Below are positions 41,438 through 49,679 of a DNA stretch of 49,679 nucleotides, in pieces. The stretch lies in assembly GCA_030834125.1 (NCBI GenBank), contig JAURFW010000015.1, forward strand, positions 1 through 49,679. Reading direction: 5' to 3'. This DNA is from Bacteroidota bacterium. Its GTDB lineage: Bacteria; Bacteroidota; Bacteroidia; NS11-12g; UBA955. The notes beneath the pieces are model-generated. The model was given only the letters and a program-made list of their open reading frames with translations, did not search any database and had not been told where the DNA came from. Positions within the stretch are counted from its first letter, which is position 1, and every line of letters starts with the position of its first letter. The position numbers and the translations under genes are program-made.

Positions 41438-44107
41438 CTAATCTAAAACTGGGGACAACCACTTTTTCATAGAATCAAAATTTTCATTTTTACGATTTGA
41501 ATAATCTTCTACTTGGTCATTTTGGATTTTTCCAAGCCCAAAATATTTTGCATTTGGGTGTGCGAAATACCAACCCGATACACTAGATGCTGGAAGCATT
41601 GCCATACTTTCGGTAAGAGATACATTTAAAGTGCCTGATCCATTTTCCATTAGATCAAATAGAATAGATTTTTCCGTATGATCGGGACAAGCGGGATATC
41701 CAGGTGCAGGTCTTATTCCTTGATATTTTTCTCTAATAAGTTCTTCGTTTGTTAAACTTTCGTTTTGAGAATATCCCCAATAATCTGTTCTAACAATTTT
41801 ATGCAGATATTCTGCATATGCTTCAGCCAGTCTATCTGCAAGTGCTTTTGCAAGTATACTGTTGTAATCATCGTGATTGGCTTCAAACTCAGTTACAATT
41901 CTCTCTAAACCTATTCCTGCGGTGACTATAAATCCACCTAAATAATCTAATTCTTTTGGATGTAAAAAGTCTGCCAAACTTAGGTTAGGAATTCCGCTAG
42001 CCATTTTACGTTGTTGACGTAAAAAGTGAAAAATAGCTAGAGACTTATGGTCATTTTCATTGCGGTAAACTGCAGCATCGTCAATGCAACGGCGTGCTGG
42101 TAAGATGAAGAAATCCGCTTTTAATTTTATTGGAGGGTTCTTTTCCCAATTATCAAGCATTGATAGTGCATCTTCAAATAATTTTTTAGCTTCAGTACCA
42201 ACAATATTATCTGATAAGATATCCGGATATTTTCCTGCAAGCTCCCAAGTTTGAAAAAAGGGAGTCCAATCGATATAATCTTTTAATTTATCTATCCCAA
42301 TATTATCAAGGTGGAAAAATCCAGTTTTATTCGGCTTAATTATATTTCCATCATGCTGAAGTTTATTGGATAATGCCTCTTGATAGGTTATTAGATTTTT
42401 CTGGCTTTGTCTATTCTTATGGTTTTCCGCTAATGTAGCATATTCATCTCTCATCTCCTTTGAGAAGATGTTAATTGTATTTTCATTTAAGAGTTTCCCA
42501 GCCACAGGAACAGATCTACTCGCGTCAGTCACATGGATGACGGGGTAAGAATAGTTTGGCGCAATTTTCACTGCTGTGTGAACCCTTGAAGTTGTTGCAC
42601 CTCCAATTAATAAAGGTTGTTTCATTCCCAATCTTTCCATTTCAGAAGCAACATGAACCATTTCATCTAATGAAGGAGTAATTAAACCGCTCAAACCGAT
42701 AATATCTGCTCCCCATTCTTTAGCTCTTTGAAGAATCTTATCTGCCGGAACCATTACTCCCATGTCTTCAATTTCGTAATTATTGCATGCTAAAACTACT
42801 CCAACAATATTCTTTCCAATGTCATGCACATCGCCCTTTACAGTGGCAAGTAAGATTTTACCTTGTGGTCTTGTATTGGTGTTTTCTAGTTTTTGAGCTT
42901 CAAGGAATGGTTGCAGGTAGGCAACCGATTTTTTCATTACTCTTGCGCTTTTTACAACTTGAGGAAGGAACATTTTTCCGGCACCAAATAGGTCTCCTAC
43001 ATGGTTCATCCCTGCCATTAATGGGCCTTCAATAACTTTTAGCGGTTCTTTTAATAACTCTAAGGCTTCTTTGGTATCGTTATCGATGAATTCCGTTATT
43101 CCTTTTACCAGACTATATTTTAATCTCTCTTCGACAGACTCTTTACGCCATTCTTGAATATCGGCTTTTTGAACTTTTTTACCTTTTACAGACTCCGAGA
43201 AAGTTATCAGTCTTTCAGTTGCATCATTCCTTCTATTAAGCAGAACGTCTTCTACGTGCTCAAGTAAATCATTGGGGATATCTTCATAAACTTCTATCAT
43301 CCCAGCGTTCACAATACCCATATCTAAACCTGCTTGAATAGCATGGTATAAAAATGCGCTATGCATTGCTTCTCTTACAGGGTTATTTCCACGAAAAGAA
43401 AAGGAGATATTAGAAACACCACCAGAAACTTTAGCACCGGGTAAGTTGTTTTTTATCCAACGAGTAGCTTCAATAAAGTCGACAGCATAATTATTATGCT
43501 CATCCATTCCGGTAGCTACAGTAAGTATATTCGGGTCAAAAATTATATCGTGTGGGTTGAATTTTAACTTTTGTGTTAGGATATTAAAACTCCTTTTACA
43601 CACCTCAATTTTTCTTTCAAATGAATCTGCTTGTCCAGTTTCATCAAACGCCATTACAACTACTGCGGCACCATATAGCTTAACTTTCTTTGCGCGAGTT
43701 ATAAATTCTTCTTCGCCATCTTTTAAGGAAATTGAATTTACAATTCCCTTGCCCTGTAGACATTTAAGACCGGCTTCAATAACTTCCCATTTACTGCTAT
43801 CAATCATAACAGGAACCTTTGAAATATCGGGTTCAGAAGCAATAAGGTTTAGGAATGTGGTCATTGCATTTGCACCATCCAACATACCCTCATCCATATT
43901 TATATCTATGATTTGAGCGCCATTTTCTACTTGTTGTCTGGCGACTTCTAACGCTGAAACATAATCATCATTAAGAATTAATTTAGCGAAAGCCTTACTA
44001 CCCGTAACATTGGTTCTCTCACCAATATTTACAAAATTGACCTCTTCTGTCAAGGTAAAAGGTTCAAGGCCGCTAAGTCTTAGATAATTTGGAATTCGTT
44101 TACTCAT
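41438..44107 (-). CDS. metH: Cobalamin-dependent methionine synthase, lacking the homocysteine domain (split MetH)
   Basis: The 889-residue protein starts directly at the pterin-binding domain ([39 protein letters not shown]). It continues with the cobalamin cap ([30 protein letters not shown]) and the B12-binding motif [10 protein letters not shown] (about 425, lower-axial His) with [12 protein letters not shown], and ends with the SAM-dependent activation domain ([32 protein letters not shown]). The N-terminal homocysteine S-methyltransferase domain of E. coli MetH (about 330 residues) is absent. In Bacteroidota it is often a separate gene next door, but the upstream neighbour here is a fused E1 dehydrogenase, 6 nt away. 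It needs the missing part in trans to make methionine. Confidence 0.95.
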   Translation of the reverse strand: MSKRIPNYLRLSGLEPFTLTEEVNFVNIGERTNVTGSKAFAKLILNDDYVSALEVARQQVENGAQIIDINMDEGMLDGANAMTTFLNLIASEPDISKVPVMIDSSKWEVIEAGLKCLQGKGIVNSISLKDGEEEFITRAKKVKLYGAAVVVMAFDETGQADSFERKIEVCKRSFNILTQKLKFNPHDIIFDPNILTVATGMDEHNNYAVDFIEATRWIKNNLPGAKVSGGVSNISFSFRGNNPVREAMHSAFLYHAIQAGLDMGIVNAGMIEVYEDIPNDLLEHVEDVLLNRRNDATERLITFSESVKGKKVQKADIQEWRKESVEERLKYSLVKGITEFIDNDTKEALELLKEPLKVIEGPLMAGMNHVGDLFGAGKMFLPQVVKSARVMKKSVAYLQPFLEAQKLENTNTRPQGKILLATVKGDVHDIGKNIVGVVLACNNYEIEDMGVMVPADKILQRAKEWGADIIGLSGLITPSLDEMVHVASEMERLGMKQPLLIGGATTSRVHTAVKIAPNYSYPVIHVTDASRSVPVAGKLLNENTINIFSKEMRDEYATLAENHKNRQSQKNLITYQEALSNKLQHDGNIIKPNKTGFFHLDNIGIDKLKDYIDWTPFFQTWELAGKYPDILSDNIVGTEAKKLFEDALSMLDNWEKNPPIKLKADFFILPARRCIDDAAVYRNENDHKSLAIFHFLRQQRKMASGIPNLSLADFLHPKELDYLGGFIVTAGIGLERIVTEFEANHDDYNSILAKALADRLAEAYAEYLHKIVRTDYWGYSQNESLTNEELIREKYQGIRPAPGYPACPDHTEKSILFDLMENGSGTLNVSLTESMAMLPASSVSGWYFAHPNAKYFGLGKIQNDQVEDYSNRKNENFDSMKKWLSPVLD

Positions 44108-44113
44108 TTTCTA

Positions 44114-46522
44114 CTAATACAAAGAGGGCCATTTTGTTGGATTAGTCTCGTGCATTAATTGATATATCTTCATATAAATATCATCTATTGATGGTTTAGA
44201 GAAGTAGTCACCATCGCTAGAATAAGCAGGTCTATGATTTTTGGAAGTAATGGTGAGTGGCTTGCTATCTAAATAACGATATCCATCTTGCACTTCTAAA
44301 ATTTGTTGTAAAATATATGCAGATGCACCGCCTTCAACATCTTCATCTAAAACTGCTAGTCTATTGGTATTTTTTAAAGATTCAACAATGCTACGATTTA
44401 TATCAAATGGGAGTAGAGTTTGAATATCGATTAATTCTACACGAATATCTACATTAGCTAACATTTCAACGGCTTGCATAGCAATTCTGCAGTTAGAGCC
44501 ATATGTAACTAATGTAACATCTTCTCCAAATCGTAAAGTTTCTGGTTTTCCTAAGGCAACAGTGAACTCGCCAATATTTTTTGGCATTTTTTCTTTATTT
44601 CTGTAGCCGTTCAAACACTCAACTACTAATGCAGGTTCATCACTCTTAAGTAGGGTATTATACATCCCCGCTGCTTGTGTCATGTTTCTGGGTACACAAA
44701 CATGCATTCCCCTTACGGCATGAATAATCATACCCATTGGCGATCCAGAATGCCAAATTCCTTCTAATCGATGACCTCTTGTTCTTACAATTAATGGAGA
44801 TTTTTGACCGCCTTTAGTTCTGTATTGAAGAGTAGCAAGATCGTCACTCATTGGTTCTAGGCCATATAATAGGTAATCGAGATATTGGATTTCTGCAATG
44901 GGTCTTAAGCCTCGCATTGCGGCACCAATACCTTCACCAATAATACTCCATTCTCGAATCCCCTTATCGGTAACTCTATATTCACCAAATTTTTCTTGAA
45001 GCCCGGAAAACCCTTGATTTACATCACCAATTTTTCCAACATCTTCACCGAAGGCAAAAATGCGAAAATCTCTTTGCATGTTTGCTTCAAAACAAGCACG
45101 TACTATTTGGTATCCATCAACTTCTTCATCGGTAAATTCAGCCTGAATTTCATTAACATTATTAACTGATTCTTTACTTTCGCTGTGTAGGTGTGAACTA
45201 TATCTATTGTTGTTTGTTTCTAGGAAATCAGAATAGAATTGTAATAATTCTTCCTTTTGCTCTTTAGTATAGTTTACAGTTGCTCTCAAGGAGTTATGAA
45301 CTGCATTTCCAAGATCTCTTCTGATTGGGTCAATAAGATTTTCAATATCTGATTTAATCTTCAATAATTCCTCAGTTGCAATTTGACGGGTTAATAACTT
45401 TTGTAATACTGCTGTAAATGATTTTAATTCGGTTTTTATTTCAGAGGTAAAGTCTTTCCAAGCTTCTTTTTGTTGTGCTTTAACTTCAGAAACCCACTCA
45501 GATTCATTAGCTTTTAATTCATCTTCATTGGTTACTTTATTGTCTAACAACCAGGTTCTCATTTGAGAAACACAATCATATTCAATTTCCCAGTTTAGAC
45601 GTTGTTTAGATTTGTATCTTTCATGAGATCCGCTTGTAGAATGACCTTGAGGTTGGGTAACTTCGGTAATGTGAACTAAAATCGGGGTGTGTTTTTCGCG
45701 GCAGATATCTGCCGCTTTTTTATAAGCGTTACATAGTTCGACATAATTCCATCCTCGTGCTTTAATGATTTCTAAGCCGATTCCATTTTCATCGGTTTGG
45801 AATCCGCTAATAATAGCGGAGATATTTTCTTTTGCTGTTTGATATTTTGCAGGAACAGAAATACCATATCCGTCATCCCAAACACTCATCAACAAAGGTA
45901 CTTGCATAACACAGGCCGCGTTCATTACTTCCCAGAATATACCTTCAGAAGTTGAAGCATTTCCTATAGTTCCAAAGGCAACTTCATTTCCCTTATTTGA
46001 AAAGGATTGTAGATTGTGTAATTCTTTATTATCTCTGTAAAGTTTTGAGGCAACCGCAAGACCAAGAAGTCTTGGCATTTGGCCGGCTGTTGGGCTTATG
46101 TCTGCTGAAACATTATATCGATCCGACTGGGAAAGCCAATCGCCATTTTCATCGAGTAATCTAGTAGCAAAATGGCCATTCATGCTTCTTCCTCCTGAGG
46201 CCGGTTCTCTCTCTACAGAAGGATCTGCATACAATTGAGCAAAGAACTTTTGGACATCCGATAAGCCCAATGCAAACATGAAGGTTTGATCACGATAATA
46301 CCCACTGCGCCAATCTCCTTTTTGAAATACTTTGGCCATTGCCACTTGGGCTAATTCTTTACCGTCTCCGAATATTCCAAACTTTGCCTTTCCGGTTAAT
46401 ACCTCTTTTCTGCCAATCAAAGAAGCTTGACGACTTTGAAACGCAATTTTATAATCATTGAGAACTTCTGCTATAAATTCATCTTTGGTGATGTTCTCTT
46501 TCGAAAGAGCCACTTCTTGCAT
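44114..46522 (-). CDS. Fused alpha/beta E1 subunit of a 2-oxoacid (branched-chain-type) dehydrogenase
   Basis: From ATG 46522 (MQEVALSKEN) the protein has 802 residues. The alpha half (about 1-400) has YYRDQTFMFALGLS, ASGGRSMNGHF and the thiamine-diphosphate site region TIGNASTSEGIFWEVMNAA ending WDDGYGISVP. A linker of about 90 charged residues leads to the beta half (FAFGEDVGKIGDVNQGFSGLQEKFG, IREWSIIGEGIGAAMRGLRP, EIQYLDYL, RTRGHRLEGIWHSGSP). It decarboxylates a 2-oxoacid and passes the acyl group to an E2 encoded elsewhere. Oddly, the canonical GDG...NN metal site reads GNA...DD at identical spacing. A longer frame from a GTG at 46546 would run through the TATCTTTG promoter box and is rejected. 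metH follows 6 nt later. Confidence 0.92.
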   Translation of the reverse strand: MQEVALSKENITKDEFIAEVLNDYKIAFQSRQASLIGRKEVLTGKAKFGIFGDGKELAQVAMAKVFQKGDWRSGYYRDQTFMFALGLSDVQKFFAQLYADPSVEREPASGGRSMNGHFATRLLDENGDWLSQSDRYNVSADISPTAGQMPRLLGLAVASKLYRDNKELHNLQSFSNKGNEVAFGTIGNASTSEGIFWEVMNAACVMQVPLLMSVWDDGYGISVPAKYQTAKENISAIISGFQTDENGIGLEIIKARGWNYVELCNAYKKAADICREKHTPILVHITEVTQPQGHSTSGSHERYKSKQRLNWEIEYDCVSQMRTWLLDNKVTNEDELKANESEWVSEVKAQQKEAWKDFTSEIKTELKSFTAVLQKLLTRQIATEELLKIKSDIENLIDPIRRDLGNAVHNSLRATVNYTKEQKEELLQFYSDFLETNNNRYSSHLHSESKESVNNVNEIQAEFTDEEVDGYQIVRACFEANMQRDFRIFAFGEDVGKIGDVNQGFSGLQEKFGEYRVTDKGIREWSIIGEGIGAAMRGLRPIAEIQYLDYLLYGLEPMSDDLATLQYRTKGGQKSPLIVRTRGHRLEGIWHSGSPMGMIIHAVRGMHVCVPRNMTQAAGMYNTLLKSDEPALVVECLNGYRNKEKMPKNIGEFTVALGKPETLRFGEDVTLVTYGSNCRIAMQAVEMLANVDIRVELIDIQTLLPFDINRSIVESLKNTNRLAVLDEDVEGGASAYILQQILEVQDGYRYLDSKPLTITSKNHRPAYSSDGDYFSKPSIDDIYMKIYQLMHETNPTKWPSLY

Positions 46523-46527
46523 TACTG

Positions 46528-46535
46528 CAAAGATA
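46528..46535 (-). promoter_or_regulatory. -7 promoter box TATCTTTG for the E1-metH transcript
   Basis: Perfect TAnnTTTG match on the minus strand, 5 nt before ATG 46522. It decides between this ATG and the upstream GTG. Confidence 0.6.
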
Positions 46536-46653
46536 GGTAAATTCACTCTTAGAGTCGAGTTTTATGGCATGGTCTAATTATTTGAATTGAGAAGCGTAAT
46601 TTCGTGTTTTCAATTTATTGAGTTTGAGTTTTTGCGTTTGATAAAAGTGTTTT

Positions 46654-48678
46654 ATGCCAGAGTTAAAGTTAGAATCGAGTTTTAAACCTACTGGAGATCA
46701 GCCTGAGGCAATAAAACAATTGGTTGAAGGTATTAATGATGGCCAAAAGGCACAGACATTGCTAGGGGTAACGGGTTCAGGTAAAACATTCACCGTTGCT
46801 AATGTTATCCAACAAGTGCAAAAGCCCACATTGGTGTTAAGTCATAATAAGACACTTGTAGCCCAATTATATGGTGAATTTAAGCAGTTTTTCCCTAACA
46901 ATGCAGTTGAGTATTTTGTGAGTTATTATGATTATTACCAGCCCGAAGCATTTATTCCAACAACGAATACTTACATAGAAAAGGATTTAGGAATCAATGA
47001 TGAAATTGAGAAACTAAGATTGAAAACTGTTTCAACTTTGCTATCAGGACGGCGAGATGTAATAGTAGTTGCTAGCGTTAGTTGTATTTACGGTGCTGGT
47101 AATCCTTCTGATTATGAGAATACTATAATAAGGCTGAATGAAGGAATGCGTATTTCTAGACAACAACTCATGTATCGCTTAGTCGAGAGTTTATATTCTA
47201 GAACCGTAGTTGATTTTAAGCGCGGTACATTTAGAGTTAAAGGTGATACAGTGGATGTTTATTTGGCCTATAACGATTATGCATATCGCATTTCATTTTT
47301 TGGAGATGAGATAGAAGAAATTTACAGTTTTGAACCTGAAACAGGCAGAAAGATTGACGATTTATTAGATTGTGCTATATATCCTGCACAGATATATGTA
47401 TCTCCGAGAGATCGCTTGGAGAAGGTTATTCATGAAATTCAAGATGATCTTATTCTTCAAATGGAATTTTTCCAACAACAACAAAGATTTCTAGAAAGTA
47501 AGCGTCTTGAGGAGAGAGTAAATTTTGATTTAGAAATGATTCGAGAGCTGGGCTATTGCAACGGCATTGAGAATTATTCTCGATACTTCGATGGCCGAAA
47601 TCCAGGTGATAGGCCATTTTGTTTATTAGATTATTTTCCAAAGGATTTTCTATTAGTAGTTGATGAGAGTCATGTTACTATGCCGCAGATTAGGGCAATG
47701 TATGGCGGTGACCGGTCTAGAAAAATTAATCTTGTTGAATATGGTTTCAGATTGCCTGCAGCAATGGATAATCGGCCGTTGCAATTTGACGAATTTCAGG
47801 GGATAATTAATCAATCTATTTATGTAAGTGCAACACCTAGTGAATTTGAGATTAGCGAATCCGAAGGAGTTGTTGTTGAGCAATTAATACGTCCAACAGG
47901 ATTATTGGATCCAGAGATAGAGGTAAGACCATTGGAAGATCAAGTGGATAATTTGATTGAGGAAATTGACGAGCGGATAAAGATGGGTGATAGGGTTTTA
48001 GTCACAACTTTAACAAAACGCATGGCGGAAGAATTATCAAAATATCTGGCCAAACTCGGAATAAAAGTTGGGTATATTCATTCAGAGGTAAAAACTTTAG
48101 AACGGGTAGAGATTCTTAGAAATCTGAGATTAGGGGGAATTGATGTATTAGTGGGAGTGAACTTGTTAAGAGAGGGTTTAGATTTACCAGAAGTGAGTTT
48201 AGTTGCAATAATGGACGCCGACAAAGAAGGTTTTTTAAGAAGTGAAACAAGTTTAGTCCAAACTATAGGTAGAGCAGCGCGAAATGACCGCGGTAAGGTA
48301 ATTATGTACGCTGATAGGATTACTAAGAGCATGGCAAAAACTATAGAGGAAACACAACGAAGACGCGAAAGGCAAATTGCACATAATGAGGACAATGGAA
48401 TTATACCTCAAACGGTTAGGAAGAGTAAAGCAGAAATTTTTAAACAAACATCTGTAATTGACACTTTGGGAAAAAGCGATGAGAATGCGTATCAATTCCA
48501 TGATTCACCATCAATAGCTGCTGATCCAATAATCCATACAATGGATAAAGAGTCTTTGAAAAAACTGATCCATAAAACAGAGAAGGAAATGCACAAAGCT
48601 GCAAAGCAACTCGAGTTTATGGAGGCTGCGCGACTAAGAGATGAATTAGAAGAGCTTAAATTAAAGCTTACTGACTAG
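46654..48678 (+). CDS. uvrB: Excinuclease ABC subunit B (UvrB)
   Basis: UvrB verifies damage and loads UvrC in nucleotide excision repair. The 674-residue protein has Walker A GVTGSGKT (38-45), the beta-hairpin region FVSYYDYYQPEAFIP that inserts between DNA strands, SVSCIYGAG, the DESHVTMPQIRAMYGGD block, helicase motifs V/VI (VGVNLLREGLDLPEVSLVAI, QTIGRAARN) and a C-terminal UVR motif (LEFMEAARLRDELEEL) for UvrC contact. Intact and of normal length. Single gene. No perfect promoter box lies before its ATG; TAAAAGTG 4 nt upstream is a weak candidate. The convergent DUF4249 gene ends 3 nt away. Confidence 0.98.
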   Translation: MPELKLESSFKPTGDQPEAIKQLVEGINDGQKAQTLLGVTGSGKTFTVANVIQQVQKPTLVLSHNKTLVAQLYGEFKQFFPNNAVEYFVSYYDYYQPEAFIPTTNTYIEKDLGINDEIEKLRLKTVSTLLSGRRDVIVVASVSCIYGAGNPSDYENTIIRLNEGMRISRQQLMYRLVESLYSRTVVDFKRGTFRVKGDTVDVYLAYNDYAYRISFFGDEIEEIYSFEPETGRKIDDLLDCAIYPAQIYVSPRDRLEKVIHEIQDDLILQMEFFQQQQRFLESKRLEERVNFDLEMIRELGYCNGIENYSRYFDGRNPGDRPFCLLDYFPKDFLLVVDESHVTMPQIRAMYGGDRSRKINLVEYGFRLPAAMDNRPLQFDEFQGIINQSIYVSATPSEFEISESEGVVVEQLIRPTGLLDPEIEVRPLEDQVDNLIEEIDERIKMGDRVLVTTLTKRMAEELSKYLAKLGIKVGYIHSEVKTLERVEILRNLRLGGIDVLVGVNLLREGLDLPEVSLVAIMDADKEGFLRSETSLVQTIGRAARNDRGKVIMYADRITKSMAKTIEETQRRRERQIAHNEDNGIIPQTVRKSKAEIFKQTSVIDTLGKSDENAYQFHDSPSIAADPIIHTMDKESLKKLIHKTEKEMHKAAKQLEFMEAARLRDELEELKLKLTD

Positions 48679-48681
48679 AAA

Positions 48682-49578
48682 TTATTCTTGAATAATTATT
48701 TCATCACCAATTACTGCTCCAATATTATAAAATCCCGCCACACCTCTGCCAGAATGCGACCCTAGCATGAACATATTGGATTGTATATTAACGGGTGGGG
48801 TTGCAAATAATCCACCATTATTGGCTTGATTCTGAATAATCTGAAACCAATAGAATGTTTCGCGATTGATAGAATATACTTCAATTCTTACTTTTTCATT
48901 TTGGCGATATGGTCTTCTAAACTGATTATTTCGATTAAAACGAACTGGATAAATAAAATAATCTCCATCCTGGCCGTTTGAATTGTTACCCATATCCTGT
49001 GATAGATTTAGATTATTAAACCTACTGTTTTGGGTATCGTTTCGGTAAAGTTTGATCCAATAGAAGTCCCCTAATCCAGGTCTATCTTTTGCAAAAAACT
49101 CAATGTATTTACCTGAGTCGATAAATGGAGGTCCATTACCCTCAACTGGTAGAGTTCGGATACTATCAATTTTATCAACTGTGGGATTTAATCTCGAAAT
49201 GCCTATTACTGTATCACCGCCTTGAATTATAAGTAAAGCGTAATTTTTTCCAACCTGAAGTGTATCACCTGTGGAAGGGTTAGGATCCCACTCGTAGTAT
49301 CCATCTTCTTTGTAAATAAAATTGAATAACTTAAAGCTACCAGTATCTGCTAAAACTACCTGAGCATCCGATATAGGGGGTTCTGTTTTGGATGAATCGA
49401 AATACGGAATACTTTCTGTTAAACGAACTCGTTGAGTTCTGATGGCATTATCAATAAATGCATCTACGACAATTTTCTTCTGTTTTTGTTCAATTTGAAC
49501 ATCAATAATGTCCTCGCATGAAGCAAAGAAAATCCATCCGAAAATTAACGATATACCTAATATTGAGTTTCTTTTCAT
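48682..49578 (-). CDS. DUF4249 family lipoprotein, second copy
   Basis: The 298-residue lipoprotein is read from ATG 49578 (MKRNSILGISLIFG), giving lipobox Cys21 (IFFASCEDIIDVQIEQ). The next ATG upstream (49590) lies within the end of the upstream gene and would add MELI before the signal. The body has the family pattern KIVVDAFIDNAIRTQRVRLTESIPYFDSS, ISDAQVVLADTGSFKLF, YALLIIQGGDTVIGISR and ends GVAGFYNIGAVIGDEIII. It is only distantly similar to the DUF4249 at 24028. It follows the tail of a TonB-dependent receptor by 2 nt, repeating the receptor-DUF4249 arrangement. Ligand unknown. Confidence 0.85.
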   Translation of the reverse strand: MKRNSILGISLIFGWIFFASCEDIIDVQIEQKQKKIVVDAFIDNAIRTQRVRLTESIPYFDSSKTEPPISDAQVVLADTGSFKLFNFIYKEDGYYEWDPNPSTGDTLQVGKNYALLIIQGGDTVIGISRLNPTVDKIDSIRTLPVEGNGPPFIDSGKYIEFFAKDRPGLGDFYWIKLYRNDTQNSRFNNLNLSQDMGNNSNGQDGDYFIYPVRFNRNNQFRRPYRQNEKVRIEVYSINRETFYWFQIIQNQANNGGLFATPPVNIQSNMFMLGSHSGRGVAGFYNIGAVIGDEIIIQE

Positions 49579-49580
49579 GA

Positions 49581-49679
49581 TTAATTCCATTTAAAATTAT
49601 AAGAAATAGCAGGAACGATGCTTCCAATTACACTAAACTGAATTGCCTTATTTTGACCCGTGTTTTCATAATCGGTATC
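49581..49679 (-). CDS. TonB-dependent receptor, last 32 residues (5' part outside the window)
   Basis: An open minus-strand frame enters from the window edge and stops at 49581-49583. Its 32 residues end SIVPAISYNFKWN, alternating polar and hydrophobic residues like a final outer-membrane strand. Directly downstream (2 nt) is a DUF4249 lipoprotein, whose usual upstream partner is a TonB-dependent receptor. The family call therefore rests mostly on context and the strand-like end. Confidence 0.65.
   Translation of the reverse strand, partial: DTDYENTGQNKAIQFSVIGSIVPAISYNFKWN

Noticed and set aside
46523-46546. Longer E1 start at GTG 46546
   Set aside because: A perfect -7 box (46528-46535) lies within the extra codons, 5 nt before ATG 46522.
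1-49679. Hidden defence system, prophage or mobile element
   Set aside because: All genes fall into chromosomal housekeeping or envelope families. There are no integrases, transposases, terminal repeats, tRNA junctions or abrupt changes in base composition visible by eye.

Overview
The window is AT-rich, gene-dense chromosomal DNA from a member of the Bacteroidota, most likely a marine or freshwater Flavobacteriia/Cryomorphaceae-like or related lineage. The evidence is the gliding lipoprotein GldH, type IX secretion C-terminal sorting domains on two secreted proteins, TonB-dependent receptors paired with DUF4249 lipoproteins, DUF6089 barrels upstream of uppS-bamA, a fused alpha/beta 2-oxoacid dehydrogenase E1, a long PurF paralog, and TAnnTTTG promoter boxes in place of Shine-Dalgarno sites. 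I saw no tRNA, rRNA, CRISPR array, insertion sequence or prophage. No gene-free stretch exceeds about 200 bases.

Layout. 1-914: C-terminally cut S46 dipeptidyl peptidase (minus). 976-2728: voltage-gated K+ channel and an HTH regulator (minus). 2900-7099: very large secreted GxSxG hydrolase with beta-helix and T9SS sorting domain, ending in a strong terminator. 7224-11707: forward operon of a beta-CASP nuclease, lpxK, gldH and a ComM/YifB ATPase. 11710-16806: reverse block of a KYD-repeat secreted protein, enoyl-CoA hydratase, PAP2-like membrane protein and an M1 peptidase fused to an outer-membrane barrel. 16801-18561: DUF3822, rsmD, coaD. 18567-20513: NUDIX, pyrE, AlkD-like. 20594-24924: DUF4197 lipoprotein, then a TonB-dependent receptor with its DUF4249 partner. 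24918-30014: CNNM/CorC transporter, purK, frr, purF-like. 30015-31334: 3-hydroxyanthranilate dioxygenase and a methyltransferase. 31421-36578: two DUF6089 barrels, uppS, bamA. 36575-37528: EamA exporter. 37594-41414: T9SS M1 peptidase, MbnP-like copper protein, MbnH-like di-heme enzyme. 41438-46522: MetH lacking the homocysteine domain, and fused E1 alpha/beta. 46654-48678: uvrB. 48682-49679: a second DUF4249 lipoprotein and the tail of a second TonB-dependent receptor.

Themes. Much of the content concerns the cell envelope: lipid A (LpxK), undecaprenyl carrier (UppS), outer-membrane assembly (BamA), gliding/secretion (GldH), nutrient receptors and surface peptidases. The rest is core metabolism (PurK, PurF, PyrE, CoaD, MetH, E1), translation (Frr, RsmD) and DNA repair (UvrB, AlkD-like).

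The most interesting points are: (1) the MbnP/MbnH-like pair, which predicts a tryptophan-to-kynurenine copper site in a Bacteroidota lipoprotein; (2) thirteen perfect TAnnTTTG boxes just upstream of start codons, nine of them 4-7 nt away, implying leaderless or nearly leaderless mRNAs and settling several start sites; (3) the divergent NUDIX/pyrE pair whose start codons overlap by two bases, each with a promoter box inside the other's coding region; and (4) unusual secreted architectures (hydrolase/beta-helix/T9SS, M1-barrel fusion, KYD repeats). I did not find a clearly new defence or mobile system.
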